Positions 1 to 25,472 of a stretch of DNA of 64,000 nt are shown in pieces. Under the pieces are notes generated by a model that was not told the DNA's origin, made no database searches, and saw only the letters and a program-made list of their open reading frames with translations. The DNA lies in contig NC_133389.1 in assembly GCF_047511655.1 (NCBI RefSeq), positions 152,659,973 through 152,723,972 of the forward strand, written 5' to 3'. Position 1 is the first letter of the stretch. Each line of letters begins with the position of its first letter. This DNA comes from Castor canadensis (lineage: Eukaryota; Chordata; Mammalia; Rodentia; Castoridae). Made by a program: the position numbers and the translations under genes.

Positions 1-370
1 TCTACCTTGAGAAGGATTCATCTCCTTCCATGACCCATCAGGAACCAAAGTAAGAGTGTTAGCTTCACTCTCCAGCTACCTTATTCCTGAAACAGGTACA
101 TACCCAGTTTGAGAGTTCTGAAAGTCTTTTTACTTCTGATAGAAAGGAAACACGGTGATGGAATAAGTGAAAAGTCTTCCAGATATTAGTGATAGTCTTT
201 AGCAATTTAAAAGAGTAACAGGAAGAAGTTAGTCCTAGTGACTCTTTTGAATATTACCTCACTGAAGTTAAAAACAGGAAAGTGAAGACCTGGGAACAAG
301 GTTGGGGGAGGAGAGTAGAGAATGCAAAATTAAGGCAAGAGTGGTGTGGGATGGAAGCATTTGCTTCCCC

Positions 371-445
371 TGCAAGTACTGGGGTTTGAACCTAGGGCCT
401 TATGCTTGCTAGGCCCTATCAGCCACTCCACCAGCCACCTTCCTT
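371..445 (-). repeat. tRNA/ID-like SINE monomer
   Basis: Antisense: tactggggtttgaac (B-box region) through gccactccaccagcc. No A-tail is recognisable beyond this. Confidence 0.8.
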
Positions 446-661
446 TTCTTGCCCCACCTTGTTATCACCAGTTCTGTCATAGGATAAACCTGTGCTGATG
501 GGGCTAGTAAGAAGTAAGTAACTTGCAGGCTGTATTAAAGTGGAAGGGGTGAACAATAGAATCGCTAAAAAGACAGGCAGCTGATAGATTGATACTCAGT
601 TGACTTCATCTGTAACAGTATACCAAACAAGAAGTTAAGGAGTACCTAAGTCATTTGTTGA

Positions 662-867
662 CTGCTTTTTTTTCTTTCTTTTTTGGTGGGTTTGGGGTTT
701 GGGGCCACTTGAGCTACACCTCCAGTCTGTTTTGGTCTGGTTATTTTGGAGATGGAGTCTCTCAAACTATTTGCCTGGGCTGCCATAGAACATCAATCTT
801 CTTGATCTCACCCTCCCAAGTAGGTAGGATTACAGGTATGAGCCACTGGCATCTGGCTTGGACTACT
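662..867 (-). repeat. Composite SINE (7SL-like plus tRNA-like)
   Basis: Starts with the T-rich tail, then the tRNA-like part, then ggagatggagtctctc...aggattacaggtatgagccac (7SL-like). Confidence 0.88.
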
Positions 868-1049
868 TTAAAAAAATTCTTTTCACTTTTTATTAACTTA
901 TCATGTAACTGTGGGCAAATACCTTATAATATAATATAATATCATATCATATAATGATATGATCCAGTATAATCCTGTCAGCTTTTTCTTTAGTTCTTCA
1001 TTTGTCATAATAAAATTGATATATTTTGGTTGGTATACAGTTCTGTGAT

Positions 1050-1135
1050 TTTTTTTTTCTTCCAGTATTGCAGATGGAACGCAATGCTTTACCCATGCTA
1101 GGCAAGCTCTTTCTACTGAGCTGCATTCCCAGCCC
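1050..1135 (-). repeat. ID-like SINE monomer
   Basis: T-tract then ccatgctaggcaagctcttt...ctgagctgcattcccagc, the rodent ID signature antisense. Confidence 0.8.
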
Positions 1136-1167
1136 AATTCTAAATTCAAGTACACAGCTCTCAAATC

Positions 1168-1250
1168 TTTTTTGTGGTGGTGAGGATCAAACCTAGGACC
1201 TCACCTAAGTAAGGCAAATGCTCAAACACTGAGGTATATTGCTAGCCCTA
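1168..1250 (-). repeat. ID-like SINE monomer, diverged
   Basis: T-run, gaggatcaaacctaggacc, then aggcaaatgctcaaacactgag...gctagccc. Confidence 0.72.
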
Positions 1251-1649
1251 GTTCTGTGAATTTTAACAGATGTGTAGAGTATACCACCATTGCCACCATC
1301 AAGATTTTAAAAAAAAGAAAAAAAAGACTTCATGCTGTCTCTTGATAGTCATACCCTCTCTATCCCTTACCTCCCACTGCTGCTGATCTGCTCTCCACCA
1401 TTCTAGTCTTGCCTTTTTGAGAGCATTACAGAAATGAAGTCATATAGAATGTAATCCTTGGGGATTGTCCTCTTTCACTCAGCAGCACCTTCCCAGTTCA
1501 TCTGAGTTGTGTGTATTAATAAAACTGATCCATTACATGGCTATCCAACAGTTCATTGACGTTGAAATCTTGTTGAAGTATGTCTCATCTTGGTTTAATT
1601 TGCATTGCCATTCTCCATGCTTTTCTTCTCCACGGTTTGGTGAAGTGTG

Positions 1650-1850
1650 CCCTTTTTTTTGTGGTACTGGGGTTTGAACTCAGGGCCTATATCTTGAGCC
1701 ACTCCACCAGCCATTTTTTTTGTGATGCGCTTTTTTGAGACAGTATCTCATGAATTATTTGCCCAGGCTGGCTTCAAACAGTGATCTTTTTGATCTCTGC
1801 CTCCGGAATAGCTAGGATTACAGGCCTGAGCCCCTGGCACCCAACTCGGT
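1650..1850 (-). repeat. Composite SINE
   Basis: ggtactggggtttgaactca, ccactccaccagcc, then ggattacaggcctgagccc. Confidence 0.9.
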
Positions 1851-1889
1851 TGCCCATTTTTTAAGCCAGTCCATTTGTTTTCCAGTTAC

Positions 1890-2095
1890 TAAATTTTTTT
1901 TTTTTAATGGACTGAAGTAGGAATTCAGGGCCTACACCATGAGCCACTCCACCAGCCCTTTTTTGTGATGGGTTTTTTTTGAGATAGGGTCTCATTAATT
2001 ATTTGCCTGGGCTGGCCTTGAACTTCGATCCTCCTGGTCTCTGCCTCCTGAGTACCTGGGATTACAGGTGTGAACCGCTGGTGCCCTGCCCAGTT
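1890..2095 (-). repeat. Composite SINE
   Basis: Same order as 1650-1850 and about 45 bp from it, same strand; ends ggattacaggtgtgaaccgc. Confidence 0.9.
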
Positions 2096-2504
2096 ACTAA
2101 ATTTTGAGAGACTGTTATATAGTCTGGGTAAAAGTCCTAAGTTGCAAATATTTTCTCCTGGTCTCAGCTGACTTTTCATTCTTTTAGTGTGTATCATCAT
2201 AAAGCAGAAACATTTGTAGCAAATTTTGGTGAAGTTCAGTATACCCTCTTTTCCATGGGATTACTTTCTTATGTCTAAGACAGGGCTTTTTTGTAAGACA
2301 AGTTCTAGACTTTAGTCAGAAAACCTTACAATTATCACAATGTGGAGATTTCTCTTTCATAACTCACCTCTGGGAATGAAAGCCTCTTTAAGGGAAATGA
2401 GAGATTTATCAAGGGGAAAAAAAAGATAGTAGCTCAGACTTGATTTTTTTTTTTTCTGAATTAGCTAAGGTTAATAAAGTACGCTTAGGAGAATTGGGGG
2501 GGTT

Positions 2505-2815
2505 TTGGGAGTAGTTGGCCCCACACTTACCAGGTCAGGCACTGTACCACTTGAGCCATACCCTCTTTTTGCTTTAGTTCATTTTTAGGTAGGGTCTCAT
2601 CTCACACTTTTGCTTTAGCCAGCCTCAGACCTTCATCCTTCTACCTCTACCTCTGGAGTAGCTGGGATTATAGATATGCACCACCACACTTAGTTGTTTT
2701 GTTGAGATGAGAGTCTTGTTAACTTTTTGCCTGGGCTGGCTTTGATCCTCAGTCTTCTTATCTCTACCTCACAAGTAGCTGGGATTGTACAAGTATGAGC
2801 TACTATACCCAACCA
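2505..2815 (-). repeat. Trimeric SINE (tRNA-like plus two 7SL-like units)
   Basis: The antisense tRNA-like part is followed by two successive 7SL-like monomers, each ending in a gtagctgggatt module (2658 and 2776). Confidence 0.8.
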
Positions 2816-2844
2816 AGAATAGTTTGGTAGAACTCTAAATTTAG

Positions 2845-3000
2845 TCCCAGTTCTGTGACCCTGTCTTAGTCAGCTTCTCAGAGACTCATTTTTTAAGTGT
2901 AAATTGGGGATAATAATATTACCTATCTTCTAGAGCTTTCATGAAATGTATGCAAAATGCTTAGAACAGTTCCTAGCTCAATAAATGCTACTTATTTTTT
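2845..3000 (+). repeat. MIR element
   Basis: ttctgtgacc, aaattggggataataatatt, cctatcttctagagc and gcttagaacagttcctagctcaat follow the MIR consensus in order. Confidence 0.85.
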
Positions 3001-3689
3001 TAAAATAAAATTAAGCATTAAATCTTCTGTTCTATTTCCTTGTTAACATTGAGTGCAAAGATTTTGTTGGCATTGTTAAGATGTCAAAAGAATGATTTTT
3101 CACGTTCTGTGACATGTCATGTTATGAATATTCATTGTTATCTTCTATTGTTAATCATTGTTATTTTCCAATTTTTTATTAAAGTAATCATTGTGACGAA
3201 GCATGGGTAACTTGTCATCCGCAAATGGTTTTTCAGATTAAAAGATAATAAATTTGAAATGAAGTGCTCTTGCTATGACTTAACACTTAGAACATACAAA
3301 GTACTTATGTGCGCACACACGGCTTTTGCGTGCTAGGATGTGGTGATCTTTGCATTATCATTTTGCACAGTGTGTTTCTGTTCATCTTATAGCTCATGGA
3401 GTAAAAGTTAATATGTGAAGCCATTTTCACCTCTTGAATGACTGATACCTAATTATTTTAGGAATGAACTATGAAAGGGCAACTATTCTTAATCTAAAAT
3501 AATTGGTTTGGGTGCCTCTTCTGTGACCTTTAACCTCTCTAGCTACTTAGTCATGCAGGACATCCTATTACTTTGCAGCTTGCTTATGCTGGTAAAGTTG
3601 CATGTAGAAATCAGATTGCTCAATACTTGACATTTTAATGACCAAGGAACATATGTACAAATGGTGACAAGGTAGAAGACATAATGATA

Positions 3690-5160
3690 GAGAAAAACCT
3701 AGTTTGTAATAGCAACAGCAAAGATTAAATATTTATGAGTGAAATTAATAAAATTTCAAAATACGTAAGAGGAAAATTTAACACACTTCTGAAAATACAA
3801 TGTAGACTTGAACAAATATAAAATAAAATTTCCTATTCTTGGGTGGGCTGTGTTTGCTAGCACTCTCTAACTCAGTTAGCAGACTTAACCAATAAAAATA
3901 CCTGTGTTAACAAGCTTTATTATGGCGTTAGACAAATTGGTATCAAAGTCCATGGAGAAAGGCAAACATTCAAGTGTAACAAGGAAAACTATGAAAAAGA
4001 AAAGCCAACAGGACATTTGGACTTGTCAGACACCAAAACTTACTCCAAAGCTTCTGCTTTAATTAAAACAGCGTGCCACTAGTGCATGAATAGATAAACT
4101 GAGCAGCAGGATAGAACGCCCACAAATTAAGTCATGTACATGTACATGGAAATTTGAAACATTGTAAAGGCATCTCAAGTCACTGGTCAGAGGTGGACTT
4201 TGAATAACTAGTACCAGGACAACTAGTAGTCATTTGGAAAAAGGTAGAATTACACCTTACCATATACTACAAAACAAGCTCTGAATGGATTAGGTATCTA
4301 ATGTAGACAGTGAAACCATTAAGCATTAGAAGAAAATATTCAGTGAATTTCCTGGCAACTCACCATGGGGAAAGGATTTCTGGGACTCAGAATCCATTAT
4401 CAACAAAAGAGTAAAGATTTTTAAACTTAACTGCATGAAAATTTTTGCATAATAGAAAACACCATAAATGAGGTTTTAAAGAACTAACAGAAAATATTCA
4501 CAATATAAGACTGTGGTAGCAACTCTTTAAACTTAAGGGTCAAATGACTAAAAACCTAATAAGAACGAAAGACAAAAACCATAAAAATGGCCTTTAATCA
4601 TACTGTGAAAAATGTTTAAAATTTGAATAAGAATTAAAATGTATTGTCAATGTATAGTATATGATATAGGGTTTATATGTAAATAATATAAAAAGCTAAT
4701 AAAGGGGGAAAAAGACCACTGTCTACACAATGGACAAATGTCTAGTAGTAGTTTAAAAAATTCACCTTCACTTACATTCAACAATATATAAATTAAAGGA
4801 ATGGGCCTTTTTTTAAATCTATAAAACTTAGCAGTGGTGAAGAAAAAATAAAGCCAGTGTTCAGACATTGGTAGGACCTGTGTTTTCATACAGCACCTAT
4901 AGAAGTTTGTCAGTCTGCTTGGCATTATGGATCAAAGTCCAGAAAAATTATTTTTTGCACCAATAGTTCCCTGTATGCCAAGAATTTATCTTAAGGAAAT
5001 ATTTATACACGTGCAGTATTTATCAAAGAAGCTGCTCGTGGTAACGTTTGCTTTGGTATAGTGGAAAGGTTGAGATTATTTGTCCAGTAACATTTTTAAT
5101 GTGCTCATGCATAGTGAAGCACTGTACAGCTGTGAAAATGATTTGGCAGATGCTCTTCTG
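3690..5160 (+). mobile_element. Old degenerate L1 fragment
   Basis: A-rich coding-like sequence with an L1 ORF2/3' end feel (aatagcaacagcaaagatta, atacactggaca-type 3' motifs), many stops. The family is uncertain. Confidence 0.5.
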
Positions 5161-5164
5161 CTTG

Positions 5165-5311
5165 GGCTATGCCCCCAATTCTTTTTTGCTTTAGTTGTAT
5201 TTCAGATAGGGTCTTGTTCTTTTTGCCTGAGGCCATACTCAAACCATCATCCTCCTGATCTCCACTTCCACCAAAAGCTGGAATTACAGCCATGTACCAC
5301 CATGCCCAGCC
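5165..5311 (-). repeat. 7SL-like SINE unit
   Basis: tttgctttagt...cagatagggtcttg...catcctcctgatctcc...catgtaccaccatgcccagcc. Confidence 0.8.
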
Positions 5312-6014
5312 CCTGTTCTTTCTTTTTCTGTGTGAAATATAAAATACGTGTATGTGTCTGTTGTATATGCATTTATTGACTTTTGACCAGCTGAAACACT
5401 AGGAGATAAAGGAAGAATGTTTAATTTTGTGCTTTTGTGAAGACTCTGGATGGGTGACACTTTATTCCAATAAGTAGAACAAAAAATGATGAGAACTTAG
5501 GTTTATATGGTTCTTTTCCCCCTGTGCTTTTGTTTGTATTTGAGGAATGGGAGAACCCCAAACAAGTATCAGTGCTAAATCTTTGAAAACATATAGGTCA
5601 AGTTTTAGCCCCATAATTTTCTATTTGTAAATCTGCAAAATAATTTTACCATTAGTCTGAAAATCCCATCATTCTTTAACTAACTTGGAATGTATCGTTT
5701 ACCTGACTCCAGGTTATATCAGAAATTTAAATTTTTATAAATATGAATATTGGTGAGTTAAGGTTTTATTTTCCACCGGTATTATTCTGTAACACTGATT
5801 TAGCTTTAGCCATCAACCAAGTTGAATGTAGAATTGTCACCACTTATGAAAGCAAGAAGGAGTCTAATCATGACAAGTGTTCAGATAGAATGGAATAGGG
5901 CAAGAGAGTACACTGAGAATGTGGATATTTTCCTCAGAAACAGTTTTAGAAATGGTGTATCAGCGCTTCAAAGATCTATACTGTGAAGAATGGCTCAAAG
6001 ATAGGAGAACTGAA

Positions 6015-6110
6015 CTTTTTTTTTTTTTTTTATGGTACTGGGGCTTGAACTCAGAGCTTCACGTTTGCTAGGCAGGCATTCTACCACTTGAGCCACTCTG
6101 CTAGCAGTAG
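6015..6110 (-). repeat. tRNA-like SINE monomer with poly(T)
   Basis: T17 then ggtactggggcttgaactca and ccacttgagccactctgc. Confidence 0.88.
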
Positions 6111-6154
6111 ACAGGTTTTAATTATGTCAGTTCTCTCTCTAAAACACCTGTAAA

Positions 6155-6300
6155 AGGTCAGGTATGGTAATGAATGCCTGTAACCCCAACATTCAAGAGG
6201 TGGAGGCAAGAGAATTGCAACTTTGAGGCCAGTTGGGCCTACATGGTGAGTTTCAGGCCAGCTTGGGCTTGACCCTTTTCTCCAAAAAAACCCAAAAAAG
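6155..6300 (+). repeat. B1-like (7SL) SINE
   Basis: caggtatggtaatgaatgcctgtaaccccaacattc...ctccaaaaaaaccc, B1-type order with A-rich end. Confidence 0.8.
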
Positions 6301-6639
6301 AGTAAAAAGAAAAGACAAGAAAAAACAAACAAAAAATATATAGAATATCTGAATTTAAGATTTGTCATGTCCTTTCCTTTGATTGTATAGGCCAAGACTG
6401 GAAGAGGGAACAGAAAAAGATAAAAGGAGTTGGAAGTAAAAAGTGGATGAATAGTATGAGAAGCTTGAGGGTATGGTGAGATAAGGGAACAGAGAGCTTA
6501 AAACAGGGAATGATTAATTAGTAGGTACCTTATGTAGAAGAAAATAAATGAGACTTGAAAAATGTGAAAAAATTATCTTAAGAATAAAATACATATAAAG
6601 GAAAATACAAAATCAAAATTATGGCCACTGTTTGCAGAG

Positions 6640-6770
6640 CTTCCATCCATGATGGGACAGGCACTGTGCCAAGTACCCTCTCATTTCATTCTCAAAACCA
6701 TGAGGCAGGTTGCCAGGGCCCAACACTAATGGAGCAGCTAAGAGGTGCCCCTTGGCATTTCAGAGCAGAA
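6640..6770 (+). repeat. Probable MIR/L2-age fragment
   Basis: gacaggcactgtgccaagta and ctcatttcattctcaaaacc resemble the MIR core. Confidence 0.5.
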
Positions 6771-7807
6771 CCTTCCCATAGCTTTTTTCTTAGAAATTTC
6801 CATGTTTTTCAAGGAACATGCTTACAGTTTTTTTTTTAAGTATTAAAACTAGGAGAAGTAAAAGAGGAGAAATACAGACTTCATACTAAATTTTGTATCA
6901 GAAAGCAAGGTTATCCATCAAATGAAGCTAGAGATCATTGAGTAGAGCCCTGGTAACATTTGTGTCCTTGCCTGCTTCCCCAGAAAGAGGTTTTTCAAAG
7001 AAACCTGCCTAAATGGAAGCGGAGCTAATCATGCCTCTCAATCACACAGGAGGACAAGTGTGCATGATGATGATCTGCACACCATTGCTATTAACTTTGG
7101 TGGCTACCTCTTTAGTACTTGTTTCATATTTTGAGTATCTTGTCAGAAACCCAGGTAGTATCCCATAATTATGTAATTAGTTATTTCTTTTAAAAAATAC
7201 CATGACAATAAAAATATTTTTAATCTAAAAATATTAGAGCTAGGCTTTGGAAAAAAGAAGAAAAATACATTGTATCATTTTATTTCCTGTACAAACATAA
7301 AAAAACATTATAATTAAGGTATAATTAAGTAAATTTCACAGGAAGGCTATTTCTAATTCTCTAATCTTGCTACTATACAGGGACTTTGGGAGTGGTTTTG
7401 TTTTTCCAGCCAAAATATTTTTCTTTTTAAATAAACTACTTGGTTTCCTAAAATACAGATAATAGTGGCACTAGGAGAGTTTAAAGTTAAGTTCTGAAGT
7501 CTGAACTTTGTAACAATCATAAAAGAATTTCTGAGGCATTCCTTTAATATTTTCATTTATTCCTATGTCCTTTCTGGTCTCTCATGGATATGGATAAATT
7601 TCCGAAATACTGCCTTGGCTGTCTGGGATTTTGGCTTTAAATTATATTTCCTATATTCTAAGAATATACTCAGGCTTTTTTGAGGCCTGTAAACTTGACT
7701 TTGATTTATTTTTGAGTTACTTATGTCAACTTGAAGTATGCTTCAATCTACAGAATTAAAAGACAATATTAAACAACTTCTCCTTCTCCTCACCTCATTT
7801 TCTTAAG

Positions 7808-20469
<12,662 letters not shown>

Positions 20470-20762
20470 GTCCCAGTGCTGTGTGGCCATGGTTCTGAGA
20501 AACTGAGGACCTCCTCGCATCTTTTGACTGTGCTGGCATTATTTGTCCCCGGTTGGCTGTGACATGCTCCAGCTCTCCAATGACATGTGACAGGAGGCTT
20601 CTGGAAGAAAGCAGCCCTTCTGACTGCTCTGCCCCACTCATGAAGACCAACCCTCAGTGCTTAGCCTGTTTTTTTCTTAAAGCACTGATTGAAATAAGAA
20701 AGGTCTCATTCTTTACTTTTGGAGGGACAGTGTCACATTGTTTGTTTTCAAATTAGACTTGT

Positions 20763-20799
20763 ATACACACACACACACACACACAAACACACACACCCT
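20763..20799. repeat. (CA)n microsatellite in FAM117B 3'UTR
   Basis: Interrupted once by caaac. Confidence 0.95.
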
Positions 20800-23102
20800 G
20801 ATCCCCTGCAAACATGATTTCTGAGGGAGATGTGGATGATGCTGCAAGAACCATCTTTTATATGAAAACTACTATTTTATAATACCAATGTTACATTTCT
20901 GAAACGTAGCAAACAAGGATGTTCAACAGATTCTTTGGTGGCCTCTGTTTCTTGTTTCCCTTTCTAGATGTGTGCTTTTCTCAGCTGTTTTCAGCTTTGG
21001 GACCAAAGGGATTGTTGATGTTTTCCCAACAATGTTAATCTCATGACTATGTTCTTCTCCCAAATAAGAATTGATAGGTAAATGCATTGAACAAATATAT
21101 AAAAAGAGATAAGAAGCAATATTTGTATTACATTATGTGATTTATGTTTTTTGATGTCAGGTTTGTGCTTTGAGTGAAATATTTGTAAAACTGTTGTTTT
21201 CGTCATTATTCTTGTATACATTTCACTATGTGGTCAAAAAAGTTGCAGTCTAAAGACAAGTGCTTTAATATTTTCTCACCCATATTGGAACTTGGTTTAA
21301 AAGTCAGTGAGCCAAAAAGGAAACTATCCAGTGTTGAATGCTAGGTAGGAGTAAGGAGCCCTTTGGTTTTCTGTGAAACGTATATTGTGATCGCCCTCCT
21401 CTGCCAAATGTCTTTCTACCTTTAATCATCACTGTATCATAGCCCCAAGAGACCCTAAAATGGCTGTGCATGGATTTCCTCCTTTGCTTTCGTGATGTTG
21501 TTTTGTGGATTTGGTCGGGTTTAGTAATTTGCCAGGAGTGTAATCCATTGAATAGCAATCCGTAGCTGCAGAATCTTGATACTGACTTTTCTTTACATGG
21601 TTGGCACTAAGATTTGTTGCCTACAGATTTTGCTAGGTTCTTCTCCAACATTCCATACAGTGGGGAAAACAGATGAGAAGAGCTTCGGAGCATAAACAAA
21701 AGGCACCTTTGAAAATCCACACAATTTTGGATTTGGCCTCATCCTAATAAAACCATTGCCAGTATCACTTGACAGTATTTCATTTCTAAGTATGGGGTAG
21801 TAAAATTAAGGAGCAACTCTTTTTTAAGAATTAATTTCAGCAAACAGTGTTGAGAAAAATGCATCCTTTTAATATCTTCAGATACTATCTTAAGATGCAA
21901 TAATTTACTAATCCTATACAAATGATAGGCAGAAAAAAAAACCAAAAACTCAAGTCCTTACAAAAGGATACCATTTTAAAGTATTCCCTGAAGGAAAACC
22001 TAGGAGTAGCAATAAATCTTCGGAAAGGACTTAATACCTTTAAAACATCTAAGCATTTAAAATATGTCCTATTTGGTTTAAAATGGAGATTTAGGTAAAA
22101 CAGATAAGTTTAAACATTTAAATTGAGTCTGTCCAGTTCTAGTTGGTAAGACTGATAAATTTTGTTATTTTTTTCCATCCAAAACTTTATTTGCTAGGAA
22201 CTAGTATTGTAGCTTCTAACTTAACATTCAACCATGCGGGATCTTGATTTTCTGATTGTTGTTTTGTTTGTTTTTTAATTACTTAATTGGTTTTCAATTT
22301 CTGGTTGGTTTTTTTCCTTTGCGTTCTTTATTACCACTCTTGACTTTGCTAGTTTACAATGATTATCTGTTCTAACAGAAGTACAAAAGGTAAAATTGGG
22401 TGAGTTGCTAATGAATGGGGTTAGAAGGTAGCTAAACAAGGTTTTGTTAATCTTTTTTTTTTTTAACTTAAATTCTATTGTCTGTATTTTTTCCTTTGCC
22501 TTACACCTCCTTTCCTTTTCTGTCTCCACCCCTACTAGTCTCAGAGGTATTTTATAGGAATGTTACTTTGTAACAGATTTTCTTTTACTCCATTGTACAC
22601 ATTTGTCAAATTCCCATCTTTTTGTAGAGTTTCATGTATCCTTAATCTGAAGTAATTTAAAATCAGAATGGAAGAACAAGTTTCATATTTATTATTTACA
22701 ACCTTATAAGTAGAGCTTCTATTCTAATGCTTGGTTGTAAGGAGAATGTGAATTTGTAGGTAAATGAATTGTATGGCAACCAAATATTATCCCTTGGGTT
22801 TAGGAGAAATAAGAGCCTAAGATTTGAAAATAAGGTCCAAGGTACAAAACAACTCTTAACTGCCAGTGCCAAAGGGCTAATTTTTAAGCACATAAGCTGT
22901 ATCACGGTCTTAAAAAATGTTAGCCGTAGGTCCATCCAGCTGTTTTATTTAACCCTTAGTTCCCAGGTGGATTTTGTAAAAATGGGTCCACTCTCAATAG
23001 ATTGCAGTAATATTGTATTCTAAAATCACACTCCACTGTTACTCTGTAGAAAACTGTACAGAAGATAAATAGACTAGCTTTGGTGGGAATATAATTTAAC
23101 TT

Positions 23103-23188
23103 TTTTCCCAGTGCTGGGGATCAAACCTTAGTTATCATAAAGATTCGGCAAGCCCTCTACCACAGGCTAATGCATCCCCAGCTCCCAA
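23103..23188 (-). repeat. ID-like SINE within FAM117B 3'UTR
   Basis: ccagtgctggggatcaaacc...gcaagccctctaccac...gcatccccagc; diverged. Confidence 0.78.
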
Positions 23189-24120
23189 TTAAAAATTAAT
23201 CAAAAAATATATTTCTATTTCAGTAAAAGAAAAATGGGTGGCATATATCTTTCAGCAAAAGGAGCTATTCTCTAGTTACTCACTTGTCCTAGTTATTCTT
23301 TGCCCTTAAGCAATTTCTTCCTTACGATAAAACTGACACATTTACTGTTTCTGATTATGACTTAAGTGATCAGTTATGTTTTAAAATCATTGACTTCACC
23401 TCTTTGGTTAAATGTGAGTGTGGATGCCAAAATTTTTTAACTAGATATTTCATTTTGTTTAAAATATTCCTTACACTTATGACTCCAGGGGCCAAATCAG
23501 TCTTTGGAAGGTGCTACTGCTAACTGGGGAATATCTGGCAACATGAAAGGGTAGGTTTTGTTTTTTCTTTTTTGAGAAATAGTTGGCTTTCACTGGAAGA
23601 AGTATAAAAATGGCAGAGGTTATAGCCACCTCTGTACCCAAGGTTAGGACTGGGTTGTCAGGATTTTCTTTTAGGGAAAATAGGAAAAATTTCCACTAGT
23701 AAATTTATTGTTCTAAACTTAGATTCATTCCTTAATGCTTGGATTTTTGTTGTATCAAAACTGGACCAGTGGAAGTGCTGAATTTGCAAAATAAAGCTGA
23801 GAATATGTAACTCTGCACTTTAAGATTTATGTTTTACTCTGCCTAAATTAGTGGTAAGGAGAGTAGCCCTGAACAATGTTTTGTTTATACAGTCCTTTTG
23901 AGTATAACTTATGTCTTTTTAAACTCTGCATCTTTTGTCTCTGTTAAAGCTGTGTAAATCTTTTTAAAATGCAGTTTTTAAAAATTGTTTTCTAACAAAA
24001 TTCTCCCTCCCCCAAAGCAGCATTTCCCGTGGTAATAGGTATTGTTACTATGTCCGTATGTATTCCCTGTACCTGAACACTCGTTGCTGCCTCACAAGAA
24101 AATAGAACTTTTATGTTAAA

Positions 24121-24126
24121 AATAAA
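24121..24126 (+). terminator. FAM117B: Probable distal poly(A) signal of FAM117B
   Basis: AATAAA with a TG/T-rich downstream element 20-40 bases on. It is the last canonical hexamer before the SINE cluster. Upstream hexamers at 23790-23795 and 22011-22016 could give shorter 3'UTRs. Confidence 0.55.
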
Positions 24127-24347
24127 GTCTGTTCTTGAGAGTTTCTGCTGTGTATTTTTAGGAACATTGTCTCAAATTCGAAGTCCATTTCTTTTCTGGC
24201 ATTTCTAGCTATACAACATACATAGTGTATTCTTCTTCACAGATCGATAAAAAACTGTGTTTGTGTTGAGTACAGGTTCCTTGCCACCCCTGACTTGTCA
24301 TGGAGAAGAATGAACCTCATCTTTGTGGTACACTCTGAGCTGACATC

Positions 24348-24382
24348 AAAATGGAACCTGAAAAAAAAAAAAATGGAACCTG
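24348..24382. repeat. Poly(A)-only insertion with 13-bp duplication
   Basis: aaaatggaacctg at 24348-24360 and 24370-24382 flank A9. Confidence 0.8.
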
Positions 24383-24817
24383 CACGCTGAGAGATGTACT
24401 GGTTTGTTTATAAGTGGTTCAGCAAGTCAAAGTTTGTTAAGCGTTGATATAGCTGGGACAGTCAGTTCTAAAGTACAAAGGGTTTTTTTCCTTTCTTTTT
24501 TTAATTCTTGCTAAACCAGCTCTTCTTCCCCGTGGCAGTGGTTCATCCAGTAGACCCTTGGTACCCTTGGTTGCTTCCCAAGAGGCCACCAGACGAAGAG
24601 CAGCACTGCACCATCCTGTAACTATACTTGACCAAAACTGTGTGTAGTAAATCTGCGAATAAGGTGGGCTTATGATGTATCCTAGAAGCTTAGTTGGGCT
24701 GGTAAGTTCGGTCCATAATCACACAATGGAGTTGGTAAGATAAACTCAATGAAGACTGCTCTGTGCTTTGTTAATTTTTTTTGTTTTTGTTTTCAGTTTT
24801 ATAAAAACTTATTTGTG

Positions 24818-25027
24818 GCCAGGCGCCAGTGGCTCATGATTATTTGGAAGGCTGAGATGAGGAAGGATCACAGTTCAAGGCCAGCCTGGGCAAATACTTT
24901 GCAAGACCCCATCTCCAGAACAGCTAGAGCAAAGTGGACTTTAAATGTGGTTCAAGCAGTAAGGAGAACCAGCTTTTCAAGCTTAAAACCTTGAGTTCAA
25001 ACCCCACCCCTCCCCCCCTGCAAAAAA
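24818..25027 (+). repeat. Composite SINE, diverged
   Basis: ggccaggcgccagtggctca...gttcaaaccccacccctcccc. Confidence 0.85.
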
Positions 25028-25352
25028 ATCTGGCTTGCTACTGACTCATTATTGTTAGTTCCAGATATTCAGGAAGCAGAGATCAAGAGGATTGTGGTTC
25101 AAGGCCAGCCTAGGCAAAAAAGCAAGACCCCATCTCAACCAATAAGCAGGGTATGGTGGCATGTACCTGTCATCCTAGCTATACAGGAGGCATAAATAAG
25201 ATTGTAATCCAGGCTGGCCTCAGGCAAAAACATGAGAACTTATTGGAAATATAAAAGAAAAAGGGGCTGGAATTGTGACTCAAGTGGTAGAGCACCTGCC
25301 TAGCAAGTACAAGGCCCCAAAGTTCAAACCCTAGTACTGCATACAAAAAAAA
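25028..25352 (+). repeat. Trimeric SINE
   Basis: 7SL-like units from about 25045 and 25148, tRNA-like unit from 25264 to poly(A) at 25350. Confidence 0.85.
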
Positions 25353-25357
25353 ATTCT

Positions 25358-25472
25358 GAGCCAGGCCTTGTGCCATATGCCTGTAATTCCAGCACTAGAA
25401 GGCAGAGCCAGGAAGGTGGAGAGTCCAAGATTGGCCTGGGCTATATAGAAAGACCATCTCCAAAAAAGTAAA
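25358..25472 (+). repeat. B1-like SINE
   Basis: gccatatgcctgtaattcca...tatatagaaagaccatctcc. Confidence 0.8.

Larger units (their letters stand above)
1..7807 (+). other. FAM117B: FAM117B intron (partial), repeat-rich
   Basis: No coding exon seen. It holds SINEs at 371-445, 662-867, 1050-1135, 1168-1250, 1650-1850, 1890-2095, 2505-2815, 5165-5311, 6015-6110 and 6155-6300, a MIR at 2845-3000, a probable MIR at 6640-6770 and an old L1 from about 3690 to 5160. I see nothing further in 3000-3690, 5312-6015 or 6770-7807. Confidence 0.7.
20470..24145 (+). other. FAM117B: FAM117B 3' untranslated region (probable extent)
   Basis: The sequence after the stop is mostly repeat-poor and AT-rich, with several AATAAA hexamers (22011, 23790, 24121). 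The last one is followed by a T/G-rich stretch (gtttctgctgtgtattttt), so I place the distal 3' end near 24145. It contains a (CA)n tract at 20765-20798 and one antisense SINE at 23103-23188. The extent is inferred from signals only. Confidence 0.6.
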
